Source: CAG-826 sp964504595 (GTDB taxonomy: Bacteria > Bacillota_I > Bacilli_A > RFN20 > CAG-826). Taken from it: DNA of 62,189 nt. Below are positions 1 through 9,411 of this stretch, piece after piece; positions within the stretch are counted from its first letter, which is position 1, and each line of letters begins with the position of its first letter. The position numbers and the translations under genes were made by a program. Location of the stretch: the NCBI GenBank assembly GCA_964504595.1, contig CAZDEE010000009.1:1-62189 (forward strand), written 5' to 3'. Under the pieces are notes generated by a model. The model saw nothing but the letters and a program-made list of their open reading frames with translations, had not been told where the DNA came from and ran no database searches.

Positions 1-91
1 CTTAAACGTGAATTATAGATGCAGAAACTTTTTAGGTTCGAACAAGTTCGAATTTAAATAAATATACTTTTCATATTTAAGCAATTCTATT

Positions 92-120
92 TTGATATGA
101 ATAAATACGCTTAATAAAAT
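92..120 (+). promoter_or_regulatory. Probable sigma-A promoter of the uridine phosphorylase gene
   Basis: TTGATA (92-97), a 17-nt spacer and TAAAAT (115-120) form a good housekeeping promoter. A second -10-like GATAAAAT at 148-155, next to the ribosome binding site, is an alternative. The tandem TTCGAA boxes at 37-52 lie further upstream and have no assigned role. Confidence 0.45.
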
Positions 121-175
121 AAAATATGGAGCTAGATACTATTTCGTGATAAAATAAATATAAGGAGATTTTTTT

Positions 176-949
176 ATGATTGATTATGCACAAGGTACAG
201 GGAAGCAATACCATATAGGTGTTGGAAAAGAAGATATAGGGCAATATGTTATTTTGCCAGGTGATCCAAAAAGATGCGCGAAAATAGCTTCATTTTTTGA
301 TGATGCTAAGCTAGTTGGAGATAACAGAGAATTTATAACCTATACTGGTTATTTAAATGGTGTGAAAGTTTCAGTGACTTCTACTGGAATTGGGGGACCT
401 TCTGCATCAATTGCATTAGAAGAATTAGTCGCTTGTGGTGCGCATACTTTTATTCGAATTGGAACTTGCGGTGGAATGGATTTAGATGTTCAAAGCGGTG
501 ATGTAGTTATTGCTTCTGCAGCGGTTAGATTTGAAGGTACTACTAAAGAATACGCTCCAATAGAATATCCAGCTGTTGCGGATTTTGATGTGACAATAGC
601 GTTAAGGAATGCTGCTAAAAAATTAGGGGTAAGAAATCATGTTGGAGTTGTTCAATGTAAAGATGCTTTTTATGGACAACATCGCCCTGAAACTCTTCCT
701 AATAAAAATGAATTGTTATCTAAATGGGATGCATGGTGTGCATTAGGTTGCAAAGCAAGTGAAATGGAATCCGCGGCATTGTTTATTGTCGGAAGTTATT
801 TGAAAGTTAAAGTTGGTTCTTGTTTCTTAGTTGTTGCAAATCAAGAACGGGCCAAAAGAAATCTTCCAAATGAACAAGTTCATGATACTGAAATGGCAAT
901 TAAGGTTACTATTGAAGCTTTAAAAGAAATTATTGAGCAAGATAAATAA
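176..949 (+). CDS. udp: Uridine phosphorylase
   Basis: This cytoplasmic enzyme of pyrimidine nucleoside salvage splits uridine with phosphate into uracil and ribose-1-phosphate. The 257-residue length fits the hexameric NP-I family. Visible family motifs are the phosphate-binding loop PGDPKR near residues 28-33, the STGIGGPS stretch near 69-76, RIGTCG near 95-100 and the nucleoside-binding SEMESAALF near 195-203. The similarity pattern is closer to Udp than to DeoD (PAVADFD and the THVGV-type segment). The start follows an AAGGAG Shine-Dalgarno about 10 nt upstream. It is monocistronic, with its own promoter and a terminator at 960-985. Product confidence is high; a broader purine or pyrimidine range cannot be excluded. 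Confidence 0.9.
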   Translation: MIDYAQGTGKQYHIGVGKEDIGQYVILPGDPKRCAKIASFFDDAKLVGDNREFITYTGYLNGVKVSVTSTGIGGPSASIALEELVACGAHTFIRIGTCGGMDLDVQSGDVVIASAAVRFEGTTKEYAPIEYPAVADFDVTIALRNAAKKLGVRNHVGVVQCKDAFYGQHRPETLPNKNELLSKWDAWCALGCKASEMESAALFIVGSYLKVKVGSCFLVVANQERAKRNLPNEQVHDTEMAIKVTIEALKEIIEQDK

Positions 950-959
950 TTGTATTGAA

Positions 960-985
960 AGGTAGCGTAATGCTATCTTTTTTGT
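960..985 (+). terminator. Rho-independent terminator after udp
   Basis: GGTAGC and GCTATC pair (one G-U) around a short loop and are followed by a run of T. Confidence 0.75.
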
Positions 986-1059
986 TTAATAAGTAGGTTA
1001 AAGTAGCATTTATAGTCGATTTTATGTTTTTTATATAATAAAAACATAATAATATGCCT

Positions 1060-1073
1060 AGTAAGCCCTTACA
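1060..1073. promoter_or_regulatory. cre/LacI-type operator upstream of pullulanase
   Basis: AGTAAGCCCTTACA is a 5-bp inverted repeat (GTAAG/CTTAC) around CC and matches the catabolite-responsive element consensus TGWAANCGNTNNCA at all but two fixed positions. It overlaps the proposed -35 of the pullulanase promoter (1069-1074), so binding would repress. That CcpA or another LacI-family protein binds here is inferred. Confidence 0.5.
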
Positions 1074-1097
1074 ATAGCTATTTAATTATGCTATCAT
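1069..1097 (+). promoter_or_regulatory. Probable promoter of the starch operon
   Basis: TTACAA (1069-1074), a 17-nt spacer and TATCAT (1092-1097) preceded by an extended TGC element lie 29 nt before the pullulanase start codon. Confidence 0.5.
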
Positions 1098-1125
1098 ATA
1101 GGCAACTTATGGAAGGGATAAATTT

Positions 1126-4077
1126 ATGAAAAGAAAAGTTTTATTTATTTGGTTGTTCTTTTTAGCTCTTATTGCTTCTTTCGCACCTAAAGTGGAAATG
1201 GCAAAAGCAGCGGAAATTGCGACAACCAAAATTACTGTTCACTATAAGAGAACAGATAACAATTATTCCGGATGGGATTTTTACACATGGAACTATGAAC
1301 CGGGCGGAGGAGAAGCTCGCGCTTTTGAATTTTCTAAAAGTGATAGCTATGGTAAAATTGCAACCGTTCCTCTTGATGATTACTATGTTGGAATGAAACA
1401 AATGGGATTCATTGTTCGTAAAGGAGGAAAAGCTTGGACCGATAAGGATATTGGTTCTGATAGATTCTTAACTATTCCTGAAACTTCTCCAAATGGAAAT
1501 TATGAAATTTGGTTATACCAAGGTTTAAAAAACATTTTCTATAGTTTAGAAGAAGCTGAGGATGATAAGATTGTTTCATCAATATTTGTTAGTATGAAAG
1601 AGCTTCGTACAAAAGTTATTTCCACAAAGACAGGAAATATTACTAAAGATAAATTCCATATTTATCAAGATGATGTCGAAATGGAAAATTATACTTTTAC
1701 ATATTCAAATGGAACTATTATTGCCACATTTGAAAATTGGGTTCCAATTGATCGTGCTTATTCTGTTAAATTGGATTTTAATCCTACACCACGTACATCA
1801 AATTCGTCTTTTGCGGGTATTTATGAAACGACACAGTTTATTAATAACTATACCTATAATGGTGATGATTTAGGTGTTACTTTTGATAAGAATAATGGAA
1901 CTACTTCTTTTAAATTATGGGCTCCATTAGCGACTTCAGTTATATTAAATATTTATAACACAGGAACTCCAAAATCATTAGGAGGCTCTGATACTAAAGT
2001 TAAAATCTATTATATGACAAGAGGAGAAAAGGGAGTTTGGTATCATATTGAACCAGCAATTATGCATGGTGCATATTATACATATAGTGTTACAAATGGA
2101 AACTCTACGAATGAAACAATTGATCCATACGCAAAAGGATGCGGTATTAATGGTATTCGTGGTTTAGTAGTTGATTTTGATCAAATTAATGAGCAGGTTC
2201 AATTTGTTAAAGGTGTAAGACCTGAACAAATTCAAAAACCGACTGATGCAATTATTTATGAACTTCATATTAGGGATTTAACTATTGATAAAACATGGGG
2301 TGGAAATTCTTCATGGGCAGGTAAATACTTAGGTTTAGCGCAATCTGGTACTTCATATCAAGGAGTGACAACAGGATTAGATCATATTAAAGAACTTGGT
2401 GTAACACATGTTCAAATAATGCCAACATATGATTTTGCAACTGTTGATGAAACTTCTTCAAGTGGACGTAACTGGGGTTATGATCCTCTTAACTATAATT
2501 GCTTAGAAGGTTCATATTCGACTAATCCATATGATGGATTTAATAGAATCATTGAATTTAAGCAAATGGTTAAAGCATTTACTGAAGCAGGAATTGCTAT
2601 TAATATGGACGTTGTTTATAATCATACAGCAAGGGCTATTAATTCCAATTTTAATTACATTGTACCTGATTATTATCACCGTACAACTGCTGATGGTGAT
2701 TTCTATAATGGTTCAGGATGTGGTAATGAAATAGCTTCACAAAGACCAATGGTTCGAAAATTCATTTTAGATTCTACTAAATTTTGGTTTACAGAATACA
2801 ATTTATCAGGTTTCCGTTTTGATTTAATGGCTTTGATAGATTCTACTACAATGGGTGAAGTATACACTCAATTAGAAAAAGAATATGATAATGTTCTTGT
2901 TTATGGTGAACCATGGGACGCTGATGGTCAAGGAGGCTCTGGAAGAGGTTATACTCAAACAACTGTAAGAGCTTTAACTTCGATTCCAGGTGTTGGTGTC
3001 TTTAATGATGAGATTCGCAGCTTAATTAGAGGCGGAAATGAAGATGTTTCTTTAGGATTTGCACAAGGACAATTGAATAATAATGAAATTAAAAATAAGT
3101 TGGTGGCAAATTTAAAAGGATATAATACAGCATCTCCAACATTAGATGCTGAAAGAATGATAAATTATGCAGCATGTCATGACAATATGACATTGTACGA
3201 TAAAATTAGTTATTCAAAAGCTTCTTCTTCAGAAGCAGACCGTATTAAAATGAATAATTTAGCCGATGCAATTGTTTTCTTCTCACAAGGTATTCCATTT
3301 ATTCAAGCAGGACAAGAGTTCTTAAGAACTAAACCTTGGATTGAAAGTGAAGGAGCCGGTCGACAAGTTGGTGATTTTAATGCAAATTCATACAATGCTA
3401 GTGATGAAGTTAACGCTGTGAAATATGATCGTAAAATAAAATATAAATCTGTTTTTGAATATTATAAAGGTATGATTGCAGTAAGAAAAGCTCATAATTT
3501 ATTGCGTTTAAATTCAAGAAAAGATATCAGTAATGAAGAAATTTTTGAAATTAGAGAAACCGCTAATAACTTTGTTGCCTTTAATATTTCTGGTGATAAT
3601 GATATAAACGGAATGATTTACATTGTAATGAACTCTGGAAGTAAAAGAAGTTTTAATTTAGGTTATAAAACAAAAAAATGGTCAATTATTTTTGATAATG
3701 ATGGACTACATGAACAAAGTTCTAATAATACTGTTGAAAGTATTGAATTAGAACAATATGAAACGATTGTTTTAGTAGATACTAGTTCTTATAATGCAGA
3801 TTATAATGATGGTGCTTATCAAGGAATGGAAAAGATTGATTGGACTTATGTTGCACCACCAATTGGCGGAGGAACAGGAGGAAAATACAATCCAAATTTA
3901 ACTTTAAGTAGTGCTTTTGAAGAAATCTTTAATGGTGCGATAAAATTAGTTATGAATGCTAAAAGTTATATTTCAAATAATAAAGCTTCAGTAGGAATAT
4001 CTATTTTATCTTTTGCGATAGCTACTGCAGGAATTTCCTTTTTAGTATCAAGAAAAAGAAAGGAGAATGAACAATAA
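1126..4077 (+). CDS. pulA: Membrane-anchored type I pullulanase (CBM41-CBM48-GH13)
   Basis: This enzyme hydrolyses alpha-1,6 branch points of starch, glycogen or pullulan at the cell surface. After an N-terminal signal segment (about 1-28) come a CBM41-like starch-binding domain (about 33-140), a CBM48-like domain (about 243-340) and the GH13 barrel. All four GH13 regions are present: DVVYNHT (495-501), GFRFD with nucleophile Asp566, YGEPWD with acid/base Glu595, and CHDN with His685-Asp686. The NWGYDP motif supports pullulanase. The C terminus carries one hydrophobic helix (about 954-976) followed by a basic tail, so it is anchored by a transmembrane segment and not by an LPXTG motif. It is first in a tight cluster; the stop overlaps the next start (TAATG). 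Confidence 0.92.
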   Translation: MKRKVLFIWLFFLALIASFAPKVEMAKAAEIATTKITVHYKRTDNNYSGWDFYTWNYEPGGGEARAFEFSKSDSYGKIATVPLDDYYVGMKQMGFIVRKGGKAWTDKDIGSDRFLTIPETSPNGNYEIWLYQGLKNIFYSLEEAEDDKIVSSIFVSMKELRTKVISTKTGNITKDKFHIYQDDVEMENYTFTYSNGTIIATFENWVPIDRAYSVKLDFNPTPRTSNSSFAGIYETTQFINNYTYNGDDLGVTFDKNNGTTSFKLWAPLATSVILNIYNTGTPKSLGGSDTKVKIYYMTRGEKGVWYHIEPAIMHGAYYTYSVTNGNSTNETIDPYAKGCGINGIRGLVVDFDQINEQVQFVKGVRPEQIQKPTDAIIYELHIRDLTIDKTWGGNSSWAGKYLGLAQSGTSYQGVTTGLDHIKELGVTHVQIMPTYDFATVDETSSSGRNWGYDPLNYNCLEGSYSTNPYDGFNRIIEFKQMVKAFTEAGIAINMDVVYNHTARAINSNFNYIVPDYYHRTTADGDFYNGSGCGNEIASQRPMVRKFILDSTKFWFTEYNLSGFRFDLMALIDSTTMGEVYTQLEKEYDNVLVYGEPWDADGQGGSGRGYTQTTVRALTSIPGVGVFNDEIRSLIRGGNEDVSLGFAQGQLNNNEIKNKLVANLKGYNTASPTLDAERMINYAACHDNMTLYDKISYSKASSSEADRIKMNNLADAIVFFSQGIPFIQAGQEFLRTKPWIESEGAGRQVGDFNANSYNASDEVNAVKYDRKIKYKSVFEYYKGMIAVRKAHNLLRLNSRKDISNEEIFEIRETANNFVAFNISGDNDINGMIYIVMNSGSKRSFNLGYKTKKWSIIFDNDGLHEQSSNNTVESIELEQYETIVLVDTSSYNADYNDGAYQGMEKIDWTYVAPPIGGGTGGKYNPNLTLSSAFEEIFNGAIKLVMNAKSYISNNKASVGISILSFAIATAGISFLVSRKRKENEQ

Positions 4078-5738
4078 TGAAAAATAAAAAATTATTATTT
4101 TCTCTTTTAGGGGTTGCTTTAGTTGGTGCAATTACAACAGGATGTGGAAAAAATAACACTAATACAAGTAGTAATAGTAATACAATTACAGGTAGTCCTA
4201 CTTTACCAAGTAATAATCCTACAACTAGTGGCGTAACTAGCGGAAATTTGACAACTGCGCCGATTACAAATGAAATATGGAATGTTACTTTCGATTATAA
4301 TTATGAAAATAAATTTAAAACATATCTTGAATCAAAAGTGAAAGATGGAAATTCGGTGGAAAAACCTGCAAATCCATTACGTCAAGGTTATGATTTTGTG
4401 GCATGGTACGATGATCCATATTGCCGTCAACAATATTTATGGAATTTTGAAACTCCAGTTCGTCAATCGATGACTTTATATGCAAACTGGGAGTTAAATG
4501 GTGATGAAATAATTGATACTGATTATGTTATTACTTATCAAACTCAATTAGGCGCCACATATGTTCCAGTTGATGGAGGTAGTTTAATTTACACAGCTGA
4601 ATATGGAGATATGGTTAGATTCAAAGTAAATGTAGAAAGTCAAGGTTATACTGGAACTGCTATAGTAACTGCGAATGGAACCGTTATTACTCCAGGTGAA
4701 GATGGTGTTTATAGCTACGCTGTTACTGAAAATGTGACATTTGAAATTTCTGGATTAACTGTGATTTCAAATTCTTATAAAGTTTATTTTGAAAATCCAA
4801 AAGGATGGACAGATGTCTATGCTTATATGTGGGATAGTACAGGTGAAAGAATGAATGCGACATGGCCTGGAGAAAGAATGAGCTATGATGGGAATGTCGA
4901 TATGTACTATTATGAAATTGAATCGGCTAATGATTGCATGTATGTAAATGTAATCTTTAATTCAGGTAATGATGGTGAGCAAACTTCAGATACTGCATTA
5001 AATCTTTCTTTTGATACAGGAGCAACTCTTTATAGTGGTGATTTAAATAACTTAACTATTAGTGCTTTTGATCCAAAATCAACATCCGCTAGTATCACAT
5101 GGACAGAATCTAGTGATTATACATTTTTATCCGTAAATGAAGATGAAAAATTACCAACATCGATTGAAAAAGGAACAACTATTTCTTTTAAAATTCGTAT
5201 CGATAAAGAAGATTATACTGGTAATCCTCGCGTATTGGTTAATGGAGAAGAAATAACTCCTACTGATGATGTATATAGCTTTGAAGTTACAAAGCTAATA
5301 AATGTCGTTAAAGTTACTAATATTATGGCGGTCGAACATGTTGAACTTTATTATACATTACCAAGTTGGGATCCGGCTGCTTATAATCCAAAGATTTATT
5401 ATTGGGGAACCGATGAAAATAATGACGGAGCTGAATTTAGAAATGATATATCATGGGATAGTGGTGAAAGTGCTGCGAACGATGAACGTGGTATGATGAC
5501 CAAGATTGAAGGTAATGATTATAAATATGAAATTGAATTACAACTAGGTCAAACAATAACTGGTATTATCATTGTTATGTATCAAGATGATGGAGGAGTT
5601 GGAAATAAAAAACAATCCCGCAATATCGATTGTAACATTTCTTCTGCTGGCTCTTATCAATTGACTTTTAATGAAGGCTGGGAACAAAATGGATTTGGTG
5701 AATGGTGCTTTGGAGCAATTATTTCTTCTAAGGAGTGA
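4077..5738 (+). CDS. Starch-binding lipoprotein with InlB-type repeat and CBM26-like domain
   Basis: The protein has no recognisable catalytic domain and probably captures starch at the cell surface. It begins with a lipoprotein signal ending in a TTGC lipobox (Cys23), then a Ser/Thr/Asn-rich linker. An InlB B-repeat/List-Bact domain (about 67-140) follows, recognisable from GYDFVAWYDDP and LYANWE. Residues 231-311 resemble starch-binding CBM26 (YKVYFENPKGW, AYMWD, WPGERM, VIFNSG). Two copies of an unassigned module of about 75 residues flank the CBM (149-228 and 339-416). The last 135 residues (WDPAAYNPKIYYWG onward) form a second unassigned domain shared with the next gene. The start overlaps the pulA stop. 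Starch binding is inferred from the CBM26-like segment and the neighbours. Confidence 0.75.
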   Translation: MKNKKLLFSLLGVALVGAITTGCGKNNTNTSSNSNTITGSPTLPSNNPTTSGVTSGNLTTAPITNEIWNVTFDYNYENKFKTYLESKVKDGNSVEKPANPLRQGYDFVAWYDDPYCRQQYLWNFETPVRQSMTLYANWELNGDEIIDTDYVITYQTQLGATYVPVDGGSLIYTAEYGDMVRFKVNVESQGYTGTAIVTANGTVITPGEDGVYSYAVTENVTFEISGLTVISNSYKVYFENPKGWTDVYAYMWDSTGERMNATWPGERMSYDGNVDMYYYEIESANDCMYVNVIFNSGNDGEQTSDTALNLSFDTGATLYSGDLNNLTISAFDPKSTSASITWTESSDYTFLSVNEDEKLPTSIEKGTTISFKIRIDKEDYTGNPRVLVNGEEITPTDDVYSFEVTKLINVVKVTNIMAVEHVELYYTLPSWDPAAYNPKIYYWGTDENNDGAEFRNDISWDSGESAANDERGMMTKIEGNDYKYEIELQLGQTITGIIIVMYQDDGGVGNKKQSRNIDCNISSAGSYQLTFNEGWEQNGFGEWCFGAIISSKE

Positions 5739-5740
5739 TA

Positions 5741-6709
5741 ATGATGAAAAAAATTAAAAATATTATTGTATCTCTTTTAACAATAATGCTTGTATCTTGT
5801 AATTCGAATTCTAATTATGTTCATAAGGAAAAAGAAGAGCCAACTCATTCAACAAATATTTGGACAGTAAAACTTGATTTGAATTATGAAGGCGGAGGTA
5901 TATATAAGTCATTTGAAGTTGAAAGAAAAATTGGTGGAACAAATATTAAATCAACTTTAGAAAATGAAAAGCCAACTAGAGATAATTATAAATTTGAAGG
6001 TTGGTATCATGATACTTATTGCAAAGTTGAATGGGTCTATATAAGAGATAAGGTGTTATCTGATACAACTTTATATGCTTTATGGACTAGTACAGCAGTT
6101 TCTAAATCAACTATTAATTGGAAAACAGATGATAGTTTTACTTATGTTGGCAATTTATTAACTAGTGTTAATCAAGGTAGTGAAGTGTCGTTTGGAATAT
6201 CAATTAATCAAGACTACGAAGGAACCCCTGTAGTAAAGGCAAATAATAAGCAATTAAATGAAGTATATGGTAAATACACTTTTATTGCTGATGCAAATGT
6301 AATTAATATTTCTGTAAGTGGATTAAAAAAGAAAGTGATTATACCTACTACAGATGTCTATCATATTGAATTTTCTTTACCAACTGGATGGAGTCCAAAA
6401 GCGACAAATCCTCGTTTACATTATTGGGGAAGCGAGAGTTCAAGTAGCGATTTATTTACTAATGGTGCAACATCTAATATGACTCTTTTAGAGGAAAATA
6501 CATATTACATTGAATTAAGTAGTGATATTAATCTTAAAGGCTTAATTATTATTTTTGATCAAGGAAATGAAGTTAAACAATCGATTGATATAGTTGATTC
6601 GTTACCTACTTCAGCGGGCGAATATGTTATCTCTGTTGATTGGAGTGCTTCATGGACCCAAAATACATCGGGTGTTTATTGCTTTAGTGCAAAAATTTCC
6701 CAAAAATAA
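5741..6709 (+). CDS. Lipoprotein paralogue sharing modules with the upstream starch-binding lipoprotein
   Basis: This 322-residue lipoprotein has a LVSC-type lipobox and no catalytic motif. It contains an InlB B-repeat-like domain (about 40-115, with YKFEGWYHD and LYALW), one copy of the ~75-residue unassigned module seen twice upstream (about 124-205, with YEGTPVVKANNK), and the same C-terminal domain (about 206-322; GWSPKATNPRLHYWG and KQSIDI). It lacks the CBM26-like segment. The in-frame GTG at 5735 lies inside the Shine-Dalgarno AAGGAG, so ATG 5741 (or 5744) is the start. It lies in the starch cluster, 2 nt after the previous stop. A carbohydrate-binding role is an inference from context. 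Confidence 0.7.
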   Translation: MMKKIKNIIVSLLTIMLVSCNSNSNYVHKEKEEPTHSTNIWTVKLDLNYEGGGIYKSFEVERKIGGTNIKSTLENEKPTRDNYKFEGWYHDTYCKVEWVYIRDKVLSDTTLYALWTSTAVSKSTINWKTDDSFTYVGNLLTSVNQGSEVSFGISINQDYEGTPVVKANNKQLNEVYGKYTFIADANVINISVSGLKKKVIIPTTDVYHIEFSLPTGWSPKATNPRLHYWGSESSSSDLFTNGATSNMTLLEENTYYIELSSDINLKGLIIIFDQGNEVKQSIDIVDSLPTSAGEYVISVDWSASWTQNTSGVYCFSAKISQK

Positions 6710-6718
6710 GGAGGAACA

Positions 6719-9403
6719 ATGATGAAGAAAAGAATAACTTATTTATTATTGTTTGCTATTTTGATGTGTGGATGCGGTAATCAAAATAATCAAACCTCTG
6801 ATTCTACTTCCTCTTTAGGCGGAGGCAGTAATATAAATTCGGTAATCGAAGCAAAATATCGCATAAATTTTTATAGTGATGGTGGTACAAATATCAATCA
6901 AATAATTGCGAAGGCTGGAGAATCTATTGAATGGCCAGCAAATCCAACAAAAAAAGGATTTACTTTTAAAGGTTGGTACCGTGATTTTGGCACTTATAAA
7001 AATGAATATACGAATTTTAAAACAATGCCTGCAGAAAATATTACTTTATATGCAAAATGGCAAAAAGCAGAGATTCAAGCTACAGATCCGGTTGAATATG
7101 AAAAATCAATAAAAGAATATACAAAAGAAAATCATTTATATATTCATTATTATCGATATGAAAATAATGAAAATGATTATCGAGATTGGAATTTATGGAT
7201 TTGGCAAAGTGAACCTGTTGATTCAACTGGTAGAGAAGTTGAATGGATGGAAGAAAATGGATCTTTAAAATATGATGATTATACTGGAGTTGTTGGTAAA
7301 TTAGATTTAACTAAGACTTACAATGATGGTGGTAATGAAGGTGATGTTACTGTTAGTTATACAAATGATGGTGAAATTTGCACAGAAATAGGATTTTTAA
7401 TCGTTTATAAAGATTCTAAAAATAGTGGTGATCACTGGAAATCAGATTGTGGAGGAAATAAATTTTTCTATACAGATGAAGCAAAATGGGATGATGGCTC
7501 GTATCATGTTTTTATCATTCAAGATAGTGTTGAATTCAAACATCATTATGAAGGTGGAGATATTCCGGATAATCCTTATGATAGTGATGATGGCACAAAC
7601 ACATCAGATAAACTTAATAATGTCGATTTTACCAAGACATATGACAAGGCAAAAACATCTGAAGAATTCTATAACAATGTCGGAACTGGTTATCAAATAA
7701 TGGTTAGTAGTTTTGCTGATTCAGATGGAGATGGATTTGGTGATATTAAAGGAATTACCGATCATTTAGATTACTTTAGTGAGGTATTACATATAAACGC
7801 TTTATGGTTAACTCCTATTCAACAATCCGATAGTTATCATGGCTATGATATTTCTGATTATTGTGCAGTCGATAAAAAATTCGGGTCTAAGAATACTAAT
7901 TTTAAAGATCTATTAGATGAAAAAGGTCGTCCTACAAGTGCGTCTGCGATGGCAGATTATGAAGAATTATTAAGACGGGCAAATGAAAAAGGTATTAAAA
8001 TTGTTATGGACCTTGTTATTAATCATACCTCGATTAATAATTTATGGTTCCAACGTTCAGCATCATTAGTGGAAGAGTATCGTGGTTATTATCAATGGGA
8101 AAATCATGATACAAATACATCATTAAGTAATGAATGGCATGAATATTCAACTTCTTGTTACTCTTACTATGGAAAATTTGCGACCTCGATGCCAGAATTG
8201 AATTATTCTTATCAAAATACCCGTGATGCGATTGTTGATGTTGGCTTATTCTGGTTAAAAAAAGGTGTATCAGGATTCCGTATTGATGCGGTTAAACACA
8301 TTTATATGGCGGATGAAGTAAATTCTTCGACGGGAGATTCAATTTTAAAAGATTATGATGAAGCAACTAAAACAGATTATTCTAGTAATTTAACAAAGAA
8401 TTTACATTTCTTTAGAGAGTTTAATGCAAAATTAAAAGAGCATTATCCAAATGCATTTATCGTTGGTGAAAACTTTGATGGACATGCATATCGAGTTGCA
8501 CCATATTATGAAGGATTAGATTCAATGCTAAATTTCTATATGTATTATAATCTTTCTCAAGTGGCTGTTTCAGCTTCGAAAAATTGGTGGAAAGCCAAGA
8601 CTCTTTCTGGTAGTAACTCATCTGGAGCAGGTAGCTTTAAACCAGGAGCGGATGGTATTAATGTTTCTTATGGTGGAACATGGGATTATCCAGGAACGCT
8701 TAATACATATAATAAATATCGTGGAGATAATAAGGCGATAGATTCGATTTTTACATCAAATCATGATGTTGCTAGAATGATGAATAATATGGTGGGAACA
8801 ATGCCAAGCAGTGATGTTATACCAGGTGTTGTAACATCATCTAATTCAAATAAAGGTTTACAATCTGCAAAGGTGTACGCCGCCACTATTATGACACTTC
8901 CTGGCATTTCTTGGATTTATTATGGTGATGAATTAGGTATGTCTGGAAATAATGATGATGATTCAACCGCGCATGCGGATAGATGGTATCGTCAACCATT
9001 TAAATGGGCGAAAGAAGAGACTGAAGAAACTACTGGGTTTACTTTCTCAGGAGACAAAACTTATGGTATTGAATGGGATTCATATAACAAAACAATAGAT
9101 GGAGTTAAAGAACAAAAAGAAGATAGTTCATCTATTTTAAGTGAATTTATGAAATTAACTAAAATTAAGTCTCAAACTAAGACATTGATTAATGGAAGTT
9201 ATGAAGCAATTAATTTATCTAATGCCGGCGAGGTTTTTGCTTTCAAGAGAACTTCGACAGATGGAACTTATTATTGTTTCCAAAACTATGGAAGTAGTTC
9301 AATTAAACTTAGTGGCTATAATGGAGAAGTAATATATTCATTAAATAGTGCTTCAACTTCATCTTTACCTGGTTATAGTGCAATTATTATAAAAGCTAAT
9401 TAG
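6719..9403 (+). CDS. Extracellular GH13 alpha-amylase/neopullulanase-type lipoprotein
   Basis: This surface lipoprotein (lipobox MCGC) should cleave alpha-1,4 glucan links. It has an InlB-type repeat (about 46-118), a CBM41-like domain (about 138-275; HYYRYENNENDYRDWNLWIW pattern) and a GH13 barrel (about 308-870). GH13 residues are visible: DLVINHT (431-437), GFRIDAVKH with nucleophile Asp523, GENFD with Glu584, and SNHD with Asp683. The order signal, CBM41, GH13 resembles cell-wall amylopullulanases of gut Firmicutes. An AAGGAGGAAC ribosome binding site precedes the start, 9 nt after the previous stop. It closes the starch cluster. Exact specificity (alpha-amylase, maltogenic, neopullulanase) is not decidable by eye. 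Confidence 0.88.
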   Translation: MMKKRITYLLLFAILMCGCGNQNNQTSDSTSSLGGGSNINSVIEAKYRINFYSDGGTNINQIIAKAGESIEWPANPTKKGFTFKGWYRDFGTYKNEYTNFKTMPAENITLYAKWQKAEIQATDPVEYEKSIKEYTKENHLYIHYYRYENNENDYRDWNLWIWQSEPVDSTGREVEWMEENGSLKYDDYTGVVGKLDLTKTYNDGGNEGDVTVSYTNDGEICTEIGFLIVYKDSKNSGDHWKSDCGGNKFFYTDEAKWDDGSYHVFIIQDSVEFKHHYEGGDIPDNPYDSDDGTNTSDKLNNVDFTKTYDKAKTSEEFYNNVGTGYQIMVSSFADSDGDGFGDIKGITDHLDYFSEVLHINALWLTPIQQSDSYHGYDISDYCAVDKKFGSKNTNFKDLLDEKGRPTSASAMADYEELLRRANEKGIKIVMDLVINHTSINNLWFQRSASLVEEYRGYYQWENHDTNTSLSNEWHEYSTSCYSYYGKFATSMPELNYSYQNTRDAIVDVGLFWLKKGVSGFRIDAVKHIYMADEVNSSTGDSILKDYDEATKTDYSSNLTKNLHFFREFNAKLKEHYPNAFIVGENFDGHAYRVAPYYEGLDSMLNFYMYYNLSQVAVSASKNWWKAKTLSGSNSSGAGSFKPGADGINVSYGGTWDYPGTLNTYNKYRGDNKAIDSIFTSNHDVARMMNNMVGTMPSSDVIPGVVTSSNSNKGLQSAKVYAATIMTLPGISWIYYGDELGMSGNNDDDSTAHADRWYRQPFKWAKEETEETTGFTFSGDKTYGIEWDSYNKTIDGVKEQKEDSSSILSEFMKLTKIKSQTKTLINGSYEAINLSNAGEVFAFKRTSTDGTYYCFQNYGSSSIKLSGYNGEVIYSLNSASTSSLPGYSAIIIKAN

Positions 9404-9411
9404 AGTTTATT

